From NCBI GenBank assembly GCA_026874595.1, contig CM049314.1, forward strand, positions 39,924,045-39,988,044: a stretch of 64,000 nt of DNA, written 5' to 3'. A program made the position numbers and the translations under genes. Of this stretch, positions 45,541-55,632 are shown piece by piece. The first letter of the stretch is position 1; each line of letters begins with the position of its first letter. This DNA is from Sipunculus nudus (Eukaryota > Annelida > Sipuncula > Golfingiida > Sipunculidae). A model generated the notes under the pieces. That model was given only the letters and a program-made list of their open reading frames with translations, ran no database searches and was not told where the DNA came from.

Positions 45541-47440
45541 AATAATAACAAGTGACCCATGGGTCATGACGCTTAGCTGACTTGGAAGAGATTTGTAAAA
45601 AGAAATGTTATCATCTGAATGGTAGTATATAACCATTGAACTGAAGTATCAAACAGATTAACCAACAGGCTGAGATTGTGTCTGTATAAATATATCTCAA
45701 GAATAGAGAAAAAATGCGTAAACTTTAAAAAAAAATACAGGTTGCTCCACCAGTCTGCAGAAACTAATAAAAACACTTTATGGTCAATATCCATGCAAAG
45801 AAGCATGTTGGTCTCTGGATTAGTTGTTCAGATACTTCGGCTTTTGTATCAGATTTTCCATTATTCTGAAAGATACTTTGGAGTCCTATAGCTTGAAGGA
45901 TATGGGTAACAGAGACATATTTCAGGTTTCCACAAACACTTTTCATGGGCCTCCTTGCATGTCAAGAATGAAGATTCTAGGTCCAGTTGTTACAATTTGT
46001 ACCCTGTTGACAGATAACCACATCTTTAAAGGTCTCAAAAATAGAGAAAATAATTCGTAATAATTTGAAAAAAATAGAGGTGGCGCACCCAGTCTGCTAA
46101 AACTAATGGAACACGTCATGATCAATATGTATGCCAAAAATCATGAGCATCAGTGTTGTAGTTATTGAGATACTGGAGTTTTTGTATCCAGTTTTTCATT
46201 ATTCTGGGGGGTACTTTGGAGCCATACAGCTTAATGGATGCGGGTAACAGAGACCTTATTTCAGGTTTCCATGGAGATTTTTCATGGGTCTCCCTGTGTG
46301 TAAAGAATGAAGATTCTTAGGCCAGTTGTTATGATTTGTGCCCTATTAACAGATGTTCATATCTTTAAAGGTCTCAAAAATAGAGAAAAAAATTCGAAAA
46401 AAGCCCGAAAAAATACATGTGGTGCCACCAGGCTGCAGAAACTGATGACACACTCCATGATCAATATGCATACAAACAATTATGGTGATTTCTGCATTAG
46501 TTGTTCAGATACTTCAGCTTTTGTATCAAATTTTCCATTAATATGAGCTGTACTTTAAGAGTGCCACAAAGGATATGGGTAACAGAGACCTAATTTCATG
46601 TTTCCATGGAGACTTTACAAGGGTCTCCCTGTGTGTCAAGAATGAAGATTCTAGGTCCAGTCGTTACAATTTGAACCCTGTTGACAGATAACTACATCCT
46701 TAAAGGTCTAAAAAATAGAGAAAAAAAATTGTAAAAATTTGAAAAATACAGGTGGCGCAACCAGTCTGCAGAAACTGATGAAACATCTCATGATTAATAT
46801 GTATGCCAAAAATCATGATCATCAGTGATGTAGTTAATGAGATATTGAAGTTTTTGTATGAATTTTTCACTATTTTGGGGGGTACTTTGGGGCCCCATAG
46901 CTCAAAGGATATGGGTAACAGAGACCTAATTTCTGGTTTCCATGGAGACTTTTTATAGGTCTCTCAGAATATCAAGAATGAAGATTCTAGGTCCAGTCTT
47001 TACGATTTGTGCCCTGTTAACAGATTTCCACATTTTTAAAGGTCTCAAAATAGAGAAAAAAAATCGTTAAAAAATTGAAAAATACAGTTGGCGCCACCAG
47101 TCTGCAGGATCTGATGGAACATCTCATGATCAATATGTATGCCAAAAATCATGACCATCAGTGATGTAGTTAATGAGATATTGAAGTTTTTGTAGGAAAT
47201 GTTTGACTATTCTGGGAAGTACTTTAGGGCCCCATAGCTCAAAGAATATAGGTAACAGAGACCTAATTATAGGTTTCCTAGGAGATTTTTCATGGACCTC
47301 TCTGGATGTAAAGTTAGAAGATTCCAGGTCCAGCGGTTACGATTTGAGCCCTGTTAACGGACAGACGCCCGGACGGCCGGACAGACAACGGACAAAAGGT
47401 GATCCCTATAGCTCAGATGACTTACAGTCAGCTGAGCTAA
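45541..47440 (+). mobile_element. Hairpin-tailed modular repeat, copy 3
   Basis: The head AAGTGACCCATGGGTCATGA starts at 45550 and the tail hairpin lies at 47409-47439 after a CGGACGGCCGGAC run. Between them are about five tandem modules of roughly 310-345 bp (period visible from ATGGGTAACAGAGACCTAAT and GGTGGCGCNACCAG words), in the opposite orientation to copy 1. AATAATAAC flanks it at 45541-45549 and 47439-47447. Because copy 4 starts right there, this may be a 9-bp target duplication or shared head sequence. Confidence 0.75.
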
Positions 47441-47576
47441 TAATAACAAGTGATCCAAGGGTCATGACGCTCAGCTGACAAGCATGACCTGTATTTAAAG
47501 CCTGATGGTATACCATATGGTATCTGAGCATACTTGGAAGATGGAAGGTTTGGGATGAAAAGTCTGACTTGAAATG

Positions 47577-48724
47577 TGTCACCCCTAACTTAACGTGAAA
47601 ACTTTACAACGGATATATCCTATAAAACCATACGATGGGTTTACGCTCGCCACTTGATTTCACTCATCAAGAAATTAGATCCCGGTCATTACAGGTGACA
47701 TTTCCAGGTTCTTTTAAGGACGTGTATTAAAATACCAGACAATCATACACCCAGATCAATAGAAACTATGAGACATCAGGTTAAATTCACAAATATAATT
47801 CAAGACAATACTTACAGAGACACAAATGTGAGTGTGTGCGTTGATGTGTCAATACGACAGTTCTTCACATTAAAATTACTGGATAATTACTGAGTCCATG
47901 GTTTGTATAAAAAAACCATAAAGTCCAGTTCCTTCAGAGATCTCTGGTTACTGTTTTGTGTAGAATCTAGCGTATGGTTAGCACCATATAGCTCTAGTCT
48001 TTCTGAGTTTAGCGATCTTCAGCTGATCTTGCTTGTCAGCGACCCGGGTAGGTTTACGTTCACTTGAATGCAATAGCGCTCTTTGTTTACGCAGAGCTTA
48101 GAGTCCTTGACCTTGCTCTTGTAGCAACGGTTTCACGGCTTACGGCGGTTATGTATCTAGGTCAAGCTGAACTAGGCCGGCAGGTGACGAGCGCGCTCTC
48201 TCACTTTATCGCCAATACGAAGCTCCGTCGGCAGCACGGCTGAGTTCTCATGAGCTGGGTCCTTGCCTCATGTAGAAGCTTGCTTCTATGCCGTTCCTGG
48301 CGTTTCAATGTTCCTACTCCCGTGCGTGCGTGCTGCCACCTCAAGCTTCAAGACCCAACTGAAGGCAGCTTCCAGCGTCTCTCCCTGAACTCTGACGTCA
48401 CAATCGTCGTCACAATACGGCGATCCGGTTCTCTGATTGGCCTATTTCTCAAGTGTCCCATATAAGGATATATGTGACCTAGTTTGACTGTTAGCGTCAC
48501 CATGGCGACCCACATACCAAATGTAATAATTACACACGATGCGTGACACGGATAAATCAGCTGATAGCCGATGGGATTCCATACAAGAATACACAATATA
48601 TATATATACAATCAAGACCTGTCAACGCTTTAGGATGACGCTTCACGTCAATATCAATAGAGAACAGACTTAGTTAAACTATGTTACAAAACACCGTACA
48701 TATTGTCACCGATTTCTGGTGACA
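47577..48724 (-). repeat. Ty3/gypsy 3' LTR (left copy)
   Basis: 1148 bp, same length as the right copy, with inverted ends TGTCACC/GGTGACA. Contains no supported gene; the short ORFs inside occur identically in both LTRs. Confidence 0.96.
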
Positions 48725-48741
48725 TCACCCCCTCCTTTTAA
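48725..48741 (-). promoter_or_regulatory. Polypurine tract of the gypsy element
   Basis: On the minus strand AAAAGGAGGGGGTGA lies directly before the 3' LTR. Confidence 0.8.
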
Positions 48742-48944
48742 GGAAAATACACAGTATTTTCTCGATACATCGTATCGTTCTATCTTACAGGGTCCAGCTA
48801 AACATATTTACATGTAGCAATACATAGCAATACATAAGGGTCATGTAACAAGTTGTCATTAGTACATGCCCACGGTCTATGACACAGGGCAAAATCTTGT
48901 ACATGTTTAGACTTAACTGGCTAAACATTATAGCTCATTACATC

Positions 48945-51900
48945 CTAACACTCAGGCAGTCTGCTAAGAAAATCAGGTCCATGGTTTAGTTTACCTGACA
49001 CTGCTTCAATATCAAATCTAAACTCTTGTAGAACCAGTGCCCATCTCATTACTCTCTTATTAGCACATTTTGATTTGCTAATACACTTTAATGGTTTGTG
49101 GTCGGTCTGAATGGTGAACGGTCTACAAGCCAGGTACATCTCAAATTTCTGTACAGACCATACAATTGCTAATGACTCTTTCTCGATGGTGGAGTAATTT
49201 CTCTCCCTGGGCAATAGTTTACGACTGGCATAAGCTACTGGGTGCATGATCCCCTCGTGTCTTTGCATCAGGATACAGCCAATACCCACATCAGATGCAT
49301 CACATTTCAAATAAAATCGTTTACTGAAATCAGGTAGCTTCAGTATGGGAGGGTCTGACAGTTTAGCCTTTAGAGAACAGTACGCGTTCTCGTGTACGGG
49401 TTTCCAGTCTAGTTTGTTAGGTTGACCTTTACGCGTTAGATCAGTCAAGGGCACCGCTATTTCCGCATAGTTTGGCACGAATTTTCGATAGTACCCTGTA
49501 AGACCTAGGAATGCTCGCAAAGCCTTCTTTGTCTTAGGTCTATCAGTGCTCTGTATTCTCTTGAGCAAAACTGGATTAGTGGCCAAGTTGCCCGTGCCTA
49601 CAAGGTGTCCCAAAAACTCTAGGCTCTGGTAGCCTATGAAGGTTTTAGCTGGTTTAGCTGCTAAGTTTGCACATTCTAGTCTAACTAGCACTTCTCTAAG
49701 AGTTCTTAAGTGCTCGTCCCAAGTCTCTGCGTGTATTAACACGTCATCTACATAACATACTACATTCGGCATGTCGCTGAACATTTTCCGCATCATGCGG
49801 GTGAAAACCGCTCCGGCAGTTACCAGGCCGAATGGCATAACCCTAAATTGGTAATGGCCATCGGGTGTAACAAAGGCCGTCTTATCCCTGGATTCCTCAG
49901 AAACAGGGATCTGCCAGTAACCTTTCGTCAGGTCAAGCTTTGTAAAATACTGGCTTTTCGCGACTTCGACAAAAAGTGTTTCTGGATCCGGCATGGGTTC
50001 AGGATCGAACACGACTGATTGGTTCAGCTTTCGGTAGTCTATCACGAATCTAGTCTTACCGTCAGGTTTCCTAAGCAGGATACAGGGGGACGCATAGCTA
50101 GAATCTGACTGTTCAATAATGCCTAAGTTTAACATTTCCTGGATTTCTGTTCGCATTGTCTCTCGCAGTTCAAAAGGCACCCTATAGGGCCTAGTTTTTA
50201 CAGGTACATCAGATGAGAGTTTAATGCTACATTCTACAACATTGGTAAGCTTGGGTACATCTGTGAATACATCCCCATATTGCCTAAGCAGACTGAGTAT
50301 TTCACGGCGCTGACACTTGCCTAGGTCAGCATTTACCTGAACATCTCGCTCAGTCTGGCGGCGCGCATACGACGGTAACGACATGTGGGCATCCTCATCA
50401 ATCCCTTCTGGGTTTAACTCTCCGAACACGGGAGGCTCTGTTTCCCCGTCTACACCGTCAGGATCATGTATAGAATCAGGTGCGCCCTTGGCTACCGCTG
50501 CCAGAATATGCTGGGGCTCGTTTCTAGCATGGTACCGTTTCAGCATATTCACGTGGAAGGTTTTAACCTTATCGCCAATCTTAATCCGATAGTCTAAGTC
50601 CCCAACCCTGTTTACAATAGTATAGGGGCCTTTCCACTGTACCATTAATTTGTTCCGCTCCGTCGGGAGTAACAACAAAACTTCGTCTCCGGCCTCAAAC
50701 CTGCGCGTGCATTTACCTCTATCATATAACAGTTTGTGTCTGTTCGCTGATTTGTTCAACGCCTCTCTAGCTAACGCGCATGTGTCGCTTAGTTTGTCTT
50801 GTAGGTCCAGGACGTATTGGTACGTGGTTTTAGTCTCGACGCTAGTATCTCGCTTGGTCCACAGATCCCTTAGAATCCGCATCGGTCCTCTAACGATCCT
50901 ACCATAGAGCAACTCAAAGGGTGAGAACCCTGTGCTCTCATGTGACGCTTCTCGGTACGCAAAAAGCACGGCGCTGAGGTACCGATCCCAATCTCGCGGT
51001 CTTTCCTCGCACATCCGTTTCAACATTAACTTTAACGTTCCATTGAATCTCTCCACCATTCCGTTGCACATAGGATGGTAAGGAGTAGTGGTGAGCTGTC
51101 TTACAGACAAAACACGGCTAACTTCTCGCATGAGGTCTGACCCAAATTGTGTTCCCATGTCAGTAAGCACCTCTGACGGCACTCCTAACCATGCATAAAT
51201 ATCAACTAGCGCATCAGCCACAGAGACTGTATCTATGTTCTTTAAAGCAACAGCCTCCGGATATCTAGTGGCATAATCCATAACGGTCAGAATATACCTG
51301 TGACCTCTCTCGGACGCTGGATGGATCGGCCCAACCAGATCCATCGAAATTCTACGCCAGGGCTCATCAATTAATGGCATCTGGCCTAACGTAGCTCCAG
51401 GCACCTTGCCTTTCGGTATGGTTTTCTGGCAAATGGGACAGGACTTGCAAAACTCAGCAATGTCATTATACATCCCTTTCCAGAAAAACTGAGTTCTCAC
51501 GCGGTCGTGCGTTTTGTCTATGCCCTGATGGCCCGCCATAACCGCTTCGTGGCCCATCCTCATTACGTCGTACCGTAACGTCTGAGGTACCACCACTCGA
51601 GATCCATCTTGATCTCCCCGTTTATCACTCACAACCCGAACTAAATATCCGTCCTCAATTCTAAATGGACTATCATTTCTAGCCTCTCTAGCTAGCCTCC
51701 AATACGGCGCTAAAGACCCATCCTCCTCCTGCGCCTTCAAAAATTCGGCCGGACTCACATCGGCAACTGGGCTTGCAACATTCAAGCTACGCGTCGGTAT
51801 CTGTTTCTCTCGTGCAGCGCTCCGTGTCTCCACCGCGGACGACACCTCCTTTTGTGACTCTACACCGTCACACACTATGCCTGAGGACCGCTCAGACTTC

Positions 51901-53390
51901 CACGTCGGGTCCGGATCATACGGATCACGCGCTCCCGCTACGTTACCTAGCGCTAAATCACATACAGCATCCCCGACCACCATTGCCTCGATAGTACCGA
52001 CAAAGTACGCACAGTCCACATTAATCCTAGCCGTAGGAAATTGTCTTACAGACCCGTCGAACAACCTACACTCGACCTGGTGTCCGGTGAACTGATTCGG
52101 CTCCACGTACGACTCACGTATTCCTGCCGAGGAACAACCCGAATCCCGCAGCACCCTCGCTGACTTACCATTCACCAGCCCTTCACACACAGGTAACGAG
52201 ATTCCGCCTTCTGTCTGGGCAGCAAATCCTAACGACTGACTCGGACTCTCTACTTCCGGTTTCACCGCACCGACTGTCTCCGTTTCCGCCTCGACTACTG
52301 CCATTGACATAGTCTCCGGTTTCTGTTTTGGGTTATACGGGGGGCTAAAATTAGTCCTATACCTCTGCTGATCGCCAGCAGCACGCCCTACTTGAGGGGA
52401 AGACCTAGGCCTCGACCGGGCACTAGTCTTACATTCCCGCGCCTTATGTCCCAGTTCATTACATAAATAACATCTGATGCCTCCTGATGGCTTAAATGTC
52501 TGACCGTCCGGACTGCGCTCAACCTCTCGCTTCTCTCTAGGCTGAGATACCGGTTGCGCTGGATGAGGCACATTATTGCCATAACGAGGACCTGCTGTAA
52601 GGCTGTGTACACCGTGAGCCTCCGTATAACTCTCGGCTAAGTCTACCATACTATCAAAGTCACGACACCGTCTCTCTTTCAAAAACATAGAGAGATCCCT
52701 ACTACAGCAGTTTACGAACTGCTCACACATCAACAGGTTAACTACCCCGTCGTAGTCACCTCCGACCCCTGCCATCCCTATCCAATGGTCTAGGTATCCA
52801 CTCAGTCTCACCGCAAACTGACTCGGCGTTTCGCCTCGCTCAGGCCTACAAGTCCGAAACTTGTGTCGATAACCCTCTTCGGTCATTTGGTATCGCTTTA
52901 ACAAGGCTATCTTTAACTTATCGTAATCCATGGCCTCACTAACCGATAACTGTGTGTAAGTCCCTAGCGCCTTACCCCGCAGTAACGGACTCAGGTGTAA
53001 CGCCCAATTCTCCCTATCATAGCCTTGACATACAGCTAATCGTTCAAATCGCTCAAGAAACGCATCTGGCTGATCGTGAGCCTCATCAAAAGGTGGAAGC
53101 TGGATTTTCGGGAATACATCCCTACTTCTCTCTTCTTTAACCCCAGAGTCAGACTTTAACCTTAGAACCTCTATTTCGTGGGCTCTAGCCTCTCGCTCGC
53201 GCTCTAATTCCCGCTGCTCACGCTCTAATTCCCGCTCTAATTCCCGCTGTTCCTTCTCTATTTCACGTTGCCTAGCTCTTTCCTCACGTTCCTCATCCGC
53301 ACGCCGTCTAGCCTCAACATAATCTTGTAAAGCCTGGTCCTTAAGCCCCAAGGCCTGTCCGCATCTAACAAGTGACTCTAACGTTTCCAT
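48945..53390 (-). CDS. Ty3/gypsy gag-pol polyprotein, integrase upstream of RT
   Basis: 1481 codons without interruption. Order by approximate residue: coiled coil rich in Glu/Arg 25-80; gag domain 100-260; CCHC zinc knuckle (C-Y-L-C-N-E-L-G-H-K-A-R-E-C) near 315; protease-like region with D-S-G in place of D-T-G near 415; integrase HHCC zinc domain 620-660; integrase core with D near 682, D near 743 and E 36 residues on (D,D35E); GPY/F module near 925; reverse transcriptase from about 1068 with Y-V-D-D near 1213; RNase H 1360-1475 with D, E and D residues. Integrase before RT is the reverse of ordinary Ty3/gypsy and is known in Gmr1-like elements. All catalytic motifs are intact. The start is the ATG at 53390; gag and pol share a single frame. 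Confidence 0.95.
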   Translation of the reverse strand: METLESLVRCGQALGLKDQALQDYVEARRRADEEREERARQREIEKEQRELERELEREQRELEREREARAHEIEVLRLKSDSGVKEERSRDVFPKIQLPPFDEAHDQPDAFLERFERLAVCQGYDRENWALHLSPLLRGKALGTYTQLSVSEAMDYDKLKIALLKRYQMTEEGYRHKFRTCRPERGETPSQFAVRLSGYLDHWIGMAGVGGDYDGVVNLLMCEQFVNCCSRDLSMFLKERRCRDFDSMVDLAESYTEAHGVHSLTAGPRYGNNVPHPAQPVSQPREKREVERSPDGQTFKPSGGIRCYLCNELGHKARECKTSARSRPRSSPQVGRAAGDQQRYRTNFSPPYNPKQKPETMSMAVVEAETETVGAVKPEVESPSQSLGFAAQTEGGISLPVCEGLVNGKSARVLRDSGCSSAGIRESYVEPNQFTGHQVECRLFDGSVRQFPTARINVDCAYFVGTIEAMVVGDAVCDLALGNVAGARDPYDPDPTWKSERSSGIVCDGVESQKEVSSAVETRSAAREKQIPTRSLNVASPVADVSPAEFLKAQEEDGSLAPYWRLAREARNDSPFRIEDGYLVRVVSDKRGDQDGSRVVVPQTLRYDVMRMGHEAVMAGHQGIDKTHDRVRTQFFWKGMYNDIAEFCKSCPICQKTIPKGKVPGATLGQMPLIDEPWRRISMDLVGPIHPASERGHRYILTVMDYATRYPEAVALKNIDTVSVADALVDIYAWLGVPSEVLTDMGTQFGSDLMREVSRVLSVRQLTTTPYHPMCNGMVERFNGTLKLMLKRMCEERPRDWDRYLSAVLFAYREASHESTGFSPFELLYGRIVRGPMRILRDLWTKRDTSVETKTTYQYVLDLQDKLSDTCALAREALNKSANRHKLLYDRGKCTRRFEAGDEVLLLLPTERNKLMVQWKGPYTIVNRVGDLDYRIKIGDKVKTFHVNMLKRYHARNEPQHILAAVAKGAPDSIHDPDGVDGETEPPVFGELNPEGIDEDAHMSLPSYARRQTERDVQVNADLGKCQRREILSLLRQYGDVFTDVPKLTNVVECSIKLSSDVPVKTRPYRVPFELRETMRTEIQEMLNLGIIEQSDSSYASPCILLRKPDGKTRFVIDYRKLNQSVVFDPEPMPDPETLFVEVAKSQYFTKLDLTKGYWQIPVSEESRDKTAFVTPDGHYQFRVMPFGLVTAGAVFTRMMRKMFSDMPNVVCYVDDVLIHAETWDEHLRTLREVLVRLECANLAAKPAKTFIGYQSLEFLGHLVGTGNLATNPVLLKRIQSTDRPKTKKALRAFLGLTGYYRKFVPNYAEIAVPLTDLTRKGQPNKLDWKPVHENAYCSLKAKLSDPPILKLPDFSKRFYLKCDASDVGIGCILMQRHEGIMHPVAYASRKLLPRERNYSTIEKESLAIVWSVQKFEMYLACRPFTIQTDHKPLKCISKSKCANKRVMRWALVLQEFRFDIEAVSGKLNHGPDFLSRLPEC

Positions 53391-54088
53391 GGTAACGCTC
53401 TAACCTAGTAAGATTCAAGTATCTAGTAATATCCGCTCTTAAAAATCCGTAAATACGTACTGTTAAAGCCAACCTAACGAACCGGCGGTATCCGTACAAT
53501 AACACTACGGTAGCTCTACGCATCAAAATTCTACTTATACGGACGGACGGACGGAAGGTCGGACGAAGGGTCAGACGGATGGACGGATGGATATCAAGAT
53601 ATCAATAAACACCATGCACCTATGATTACCATGCCAATCGGGAGGGGTAAACTTACCTGTCAAGAGACCCTACCACGTGACCAATCACAAACTAGTGTAG
53701 AAAAAATTATACCAGGGCGTATCTAACAACATCAAAAATTTTCACTCTAATCTGGGTTTATATCAACCCAATAATGATGTCCAGGTATCACTGAACTAGC
53801 ATTTCTCACAAAACATGCATGTGTTCTAGCCAAATCTACAAGGTATATGCCGATCTTGAAACAATGTTGTGCTTCAGGTAATATTCTCACTGAATAAATA
53901 TTAACTCCTAACAGTGGGGTAATTTCATTGTGCAAGTATACACTACAACATCAGTTTGGTGTCATTTCCAATTATTAATTCAGACCAACTCTAGTTTGAG
54001 TATATGAATGTCTGGTTTCAGTACTGTTTTCTCAGTTCAAAACTTCTGAAACTTACTGTAATTAGCCAGTTTTTTAAGGCTAATTATA
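53391..54088 (-). other. Gypsy untranslated leader
   Basis: About 700 nt between the primer-binding site and the gag start. It includes a CGGACGGA-type simple run at 53538-53592. No ORF of note. Confidence 0.75.
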
Positions 54089-54105
54089 TCCTGGCACGCT
54101 CGCCA
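54089..54105 (-). promoter_or_regulatory. Primer-binding site of the gypsy element
   Basis: On the minus strand TGGCGAGCGTGCCAGGA starts five bases after the 5' LTR. TGG is the complement of the tRNA CCA end; the exact tRNA was not identified. Confidence 0.75.
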
Positions 54106-54110
54106 TACAA

Positions 54111-55258
54111 TGTCACCCCTAACTTAACGTGAAAACTTTACAACGGATATATCCTATAAAACCATACGATGGGTTTACGCTCGCCACTTGATTTCACTCA
54201 TCAAGAAATTAGATCCCGGTCATTACAGGTGACATTTCCAGGTTCTTTTAAGGACGTGTATTGAAATACCAGACAATCATACACCCAGATCAATAGAAAC
54301 TATGAGACATCAGGTTAAATTCACAAATATAATTCAAGACAATACTTACAGAGACACAACTGTGAGTGTGTGCGTTGATGTGTCAATACGACAGTTCTTC
54401 ACATTAAAATTACTGGATAATTACTGAGTCCATGGTTTGTATAAAAAAACCATAAAGTCCAGTTCCTTCAGAGATCTCAGGTTACTGTTTTGTGTAGAAT
54501 CTAGCGTATGGTTAGCACCATATAGCTCTAGTCTTTCTGAGTTTAGCGATCTTCAGCTGATCTTGCTTGTCAGCGACCCGGGTAGGTTTACGTTCACTTG
54601 AATGCAATAGCGCTCTTTGTTTACGCAGAGCTTAGAGTCCTTGACCTTGCTCTTGTAGCAACGGTTTCACGGCTTACGGCGGTTATGTATCTAGGTCAAG
54701 CTGAACTAGGCCGGCAGGTGACGAGCGCGCTCTCTCACTTTATCGCCAATACGAAGCTCCGTCGGCAGCACGGCTGAGTTCTCATGAGCTGGGTCCTTGC
54801 CTCATGTAGAAGCTTGCTTCTATGCCGTTCCTGGCGTTTCAATGTTCCTACTCCCGTGCGTGCGTGCTGCCACCTCAAGCTTCAAGACCCAACTGAAGGC
54901 AGCTTCCAGCGTCTCTCCCTGAACTCTGACGTCACAATCGTCGTCACAATACGGCGATCCGGTTCTCTGATTGGCCTATTTCTCAAGTGTCCCATATAAG
55001 GATATATGTGACCTAGTTTGACTGTTAGCGTCACCATGGCGACCCACATACCAAATGTAATAATTACACACGATGCGTGACACGGATAAATCAGCTGATA
55101 GCCGATGGGATTCCATACAAGAATACACAATATATATATATACAATCAAGACCTGTCAACGCTTTAGGATGACGCTTCACGTCAATATCAATAGAGAACA
55201 GACTTCGTTAAACTATGATACAAAACACCGTACATATTGTCACCGATTTCTGGTGACA
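54111..55258 (-). repeat. Ty3/gypsy 5' LTR (right copy)
   Basis: 1148 bp. It differs from the left copy at about five positions that I could see (e.g. GTGTATTGAAATA versus GTGTATTAAAATA, ACAACTGTG versus ACAAATGTG, GACTTCGTT versus GACTTAGTT). Confidence 0.96.
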
Positions 55259-55632
55259 AAATGCATCCACAACTTTTTTCAAGAAGCTGGTCCTGTGACA
55301 TTGACCTTTGACCCTAAGACCTAAATATCAAAAGGTTTGTTCCTCTATTGACATGTAAGGTTTGGGATGATTATTTTGGCTTTTAGAATTAATTCTGGGA
55401 GGTGCAAACACACCCCGTAACTCAGAGAATATAGGTCACAGTGACCTAATTTCAGATCTGCAAGGAGATCTTTTTATAACCTCTATGACTGCATAGGGTT
55501 CATGTATCTAGCCCTTACAGTTACAATTTGTGCCCTGCTAACGGTCGGACGGTTGGCCGGACGGACAGACGGAAGGACGACGGACAAAGACCCATCGCTA
55601 TAGCACAGCATGATTAAAAGTCAGCTGAGGTA

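Larger units (their letters stand above)
47577..55258 (-). mobile_element. Ty3/gypsy LTR retrotransposon, Gmr1-like order, apparently intact
   Basis: 7682 bp, flanked by a perfect 5-bp target duplication AAATG (47572-47576 and 55259-55263). Both LTRs are 1148 bp with TGTCACC...GGTGACA ends. One uninterrupted gag-pol frame occupies the minus strand. A primer-binding site and a polypurine tract are present. I count about five differences between LTRs, so the insertion is recent. It sits inside copy 4 of the hairpin-tailed repeat. Confidence 0.96.
47441..55632 (+). mobile_element. Hairpin-tailed modular repeat, copy 4, split by the gypsy element
   Basis: The head AAGTGATCCAAGGGTCATGA starts at 47448. 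The body reads GGAAGGTTTGGGATGAAAAG up to 47576, is interrupted by the gypsy element, and resumes with AAATGCATCCACAACTTTTT. It ends in a CGGACGG run and an imperfect hairpin at 55601-55632. The related module at 56905-57000 reads through the insertion point without a break, confirming the interruption. Confidence 0.72.

Noticed and set aside
48250-48611. ORFs inside the gypsy LTR (also at 54784-55145)
   Set aside because: They are identical in both LTRs and have no protein features; chance frames in untranslated sequence.
53538-53592. CGGACGG run in the gypsy leader as a tail of the hairpin family
   Set aside because: No AGCTCAG/CTGAGCT hairpin follows it; only simple-sequence similarity.
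54960-55010. CCAAT and TATA-like words in the gypsy 5' LTR as a promoter
   Set aside because: On the coding strand the TATA-like word lies upstream of CCAAT, the wrong order, so I do not call a promoter.
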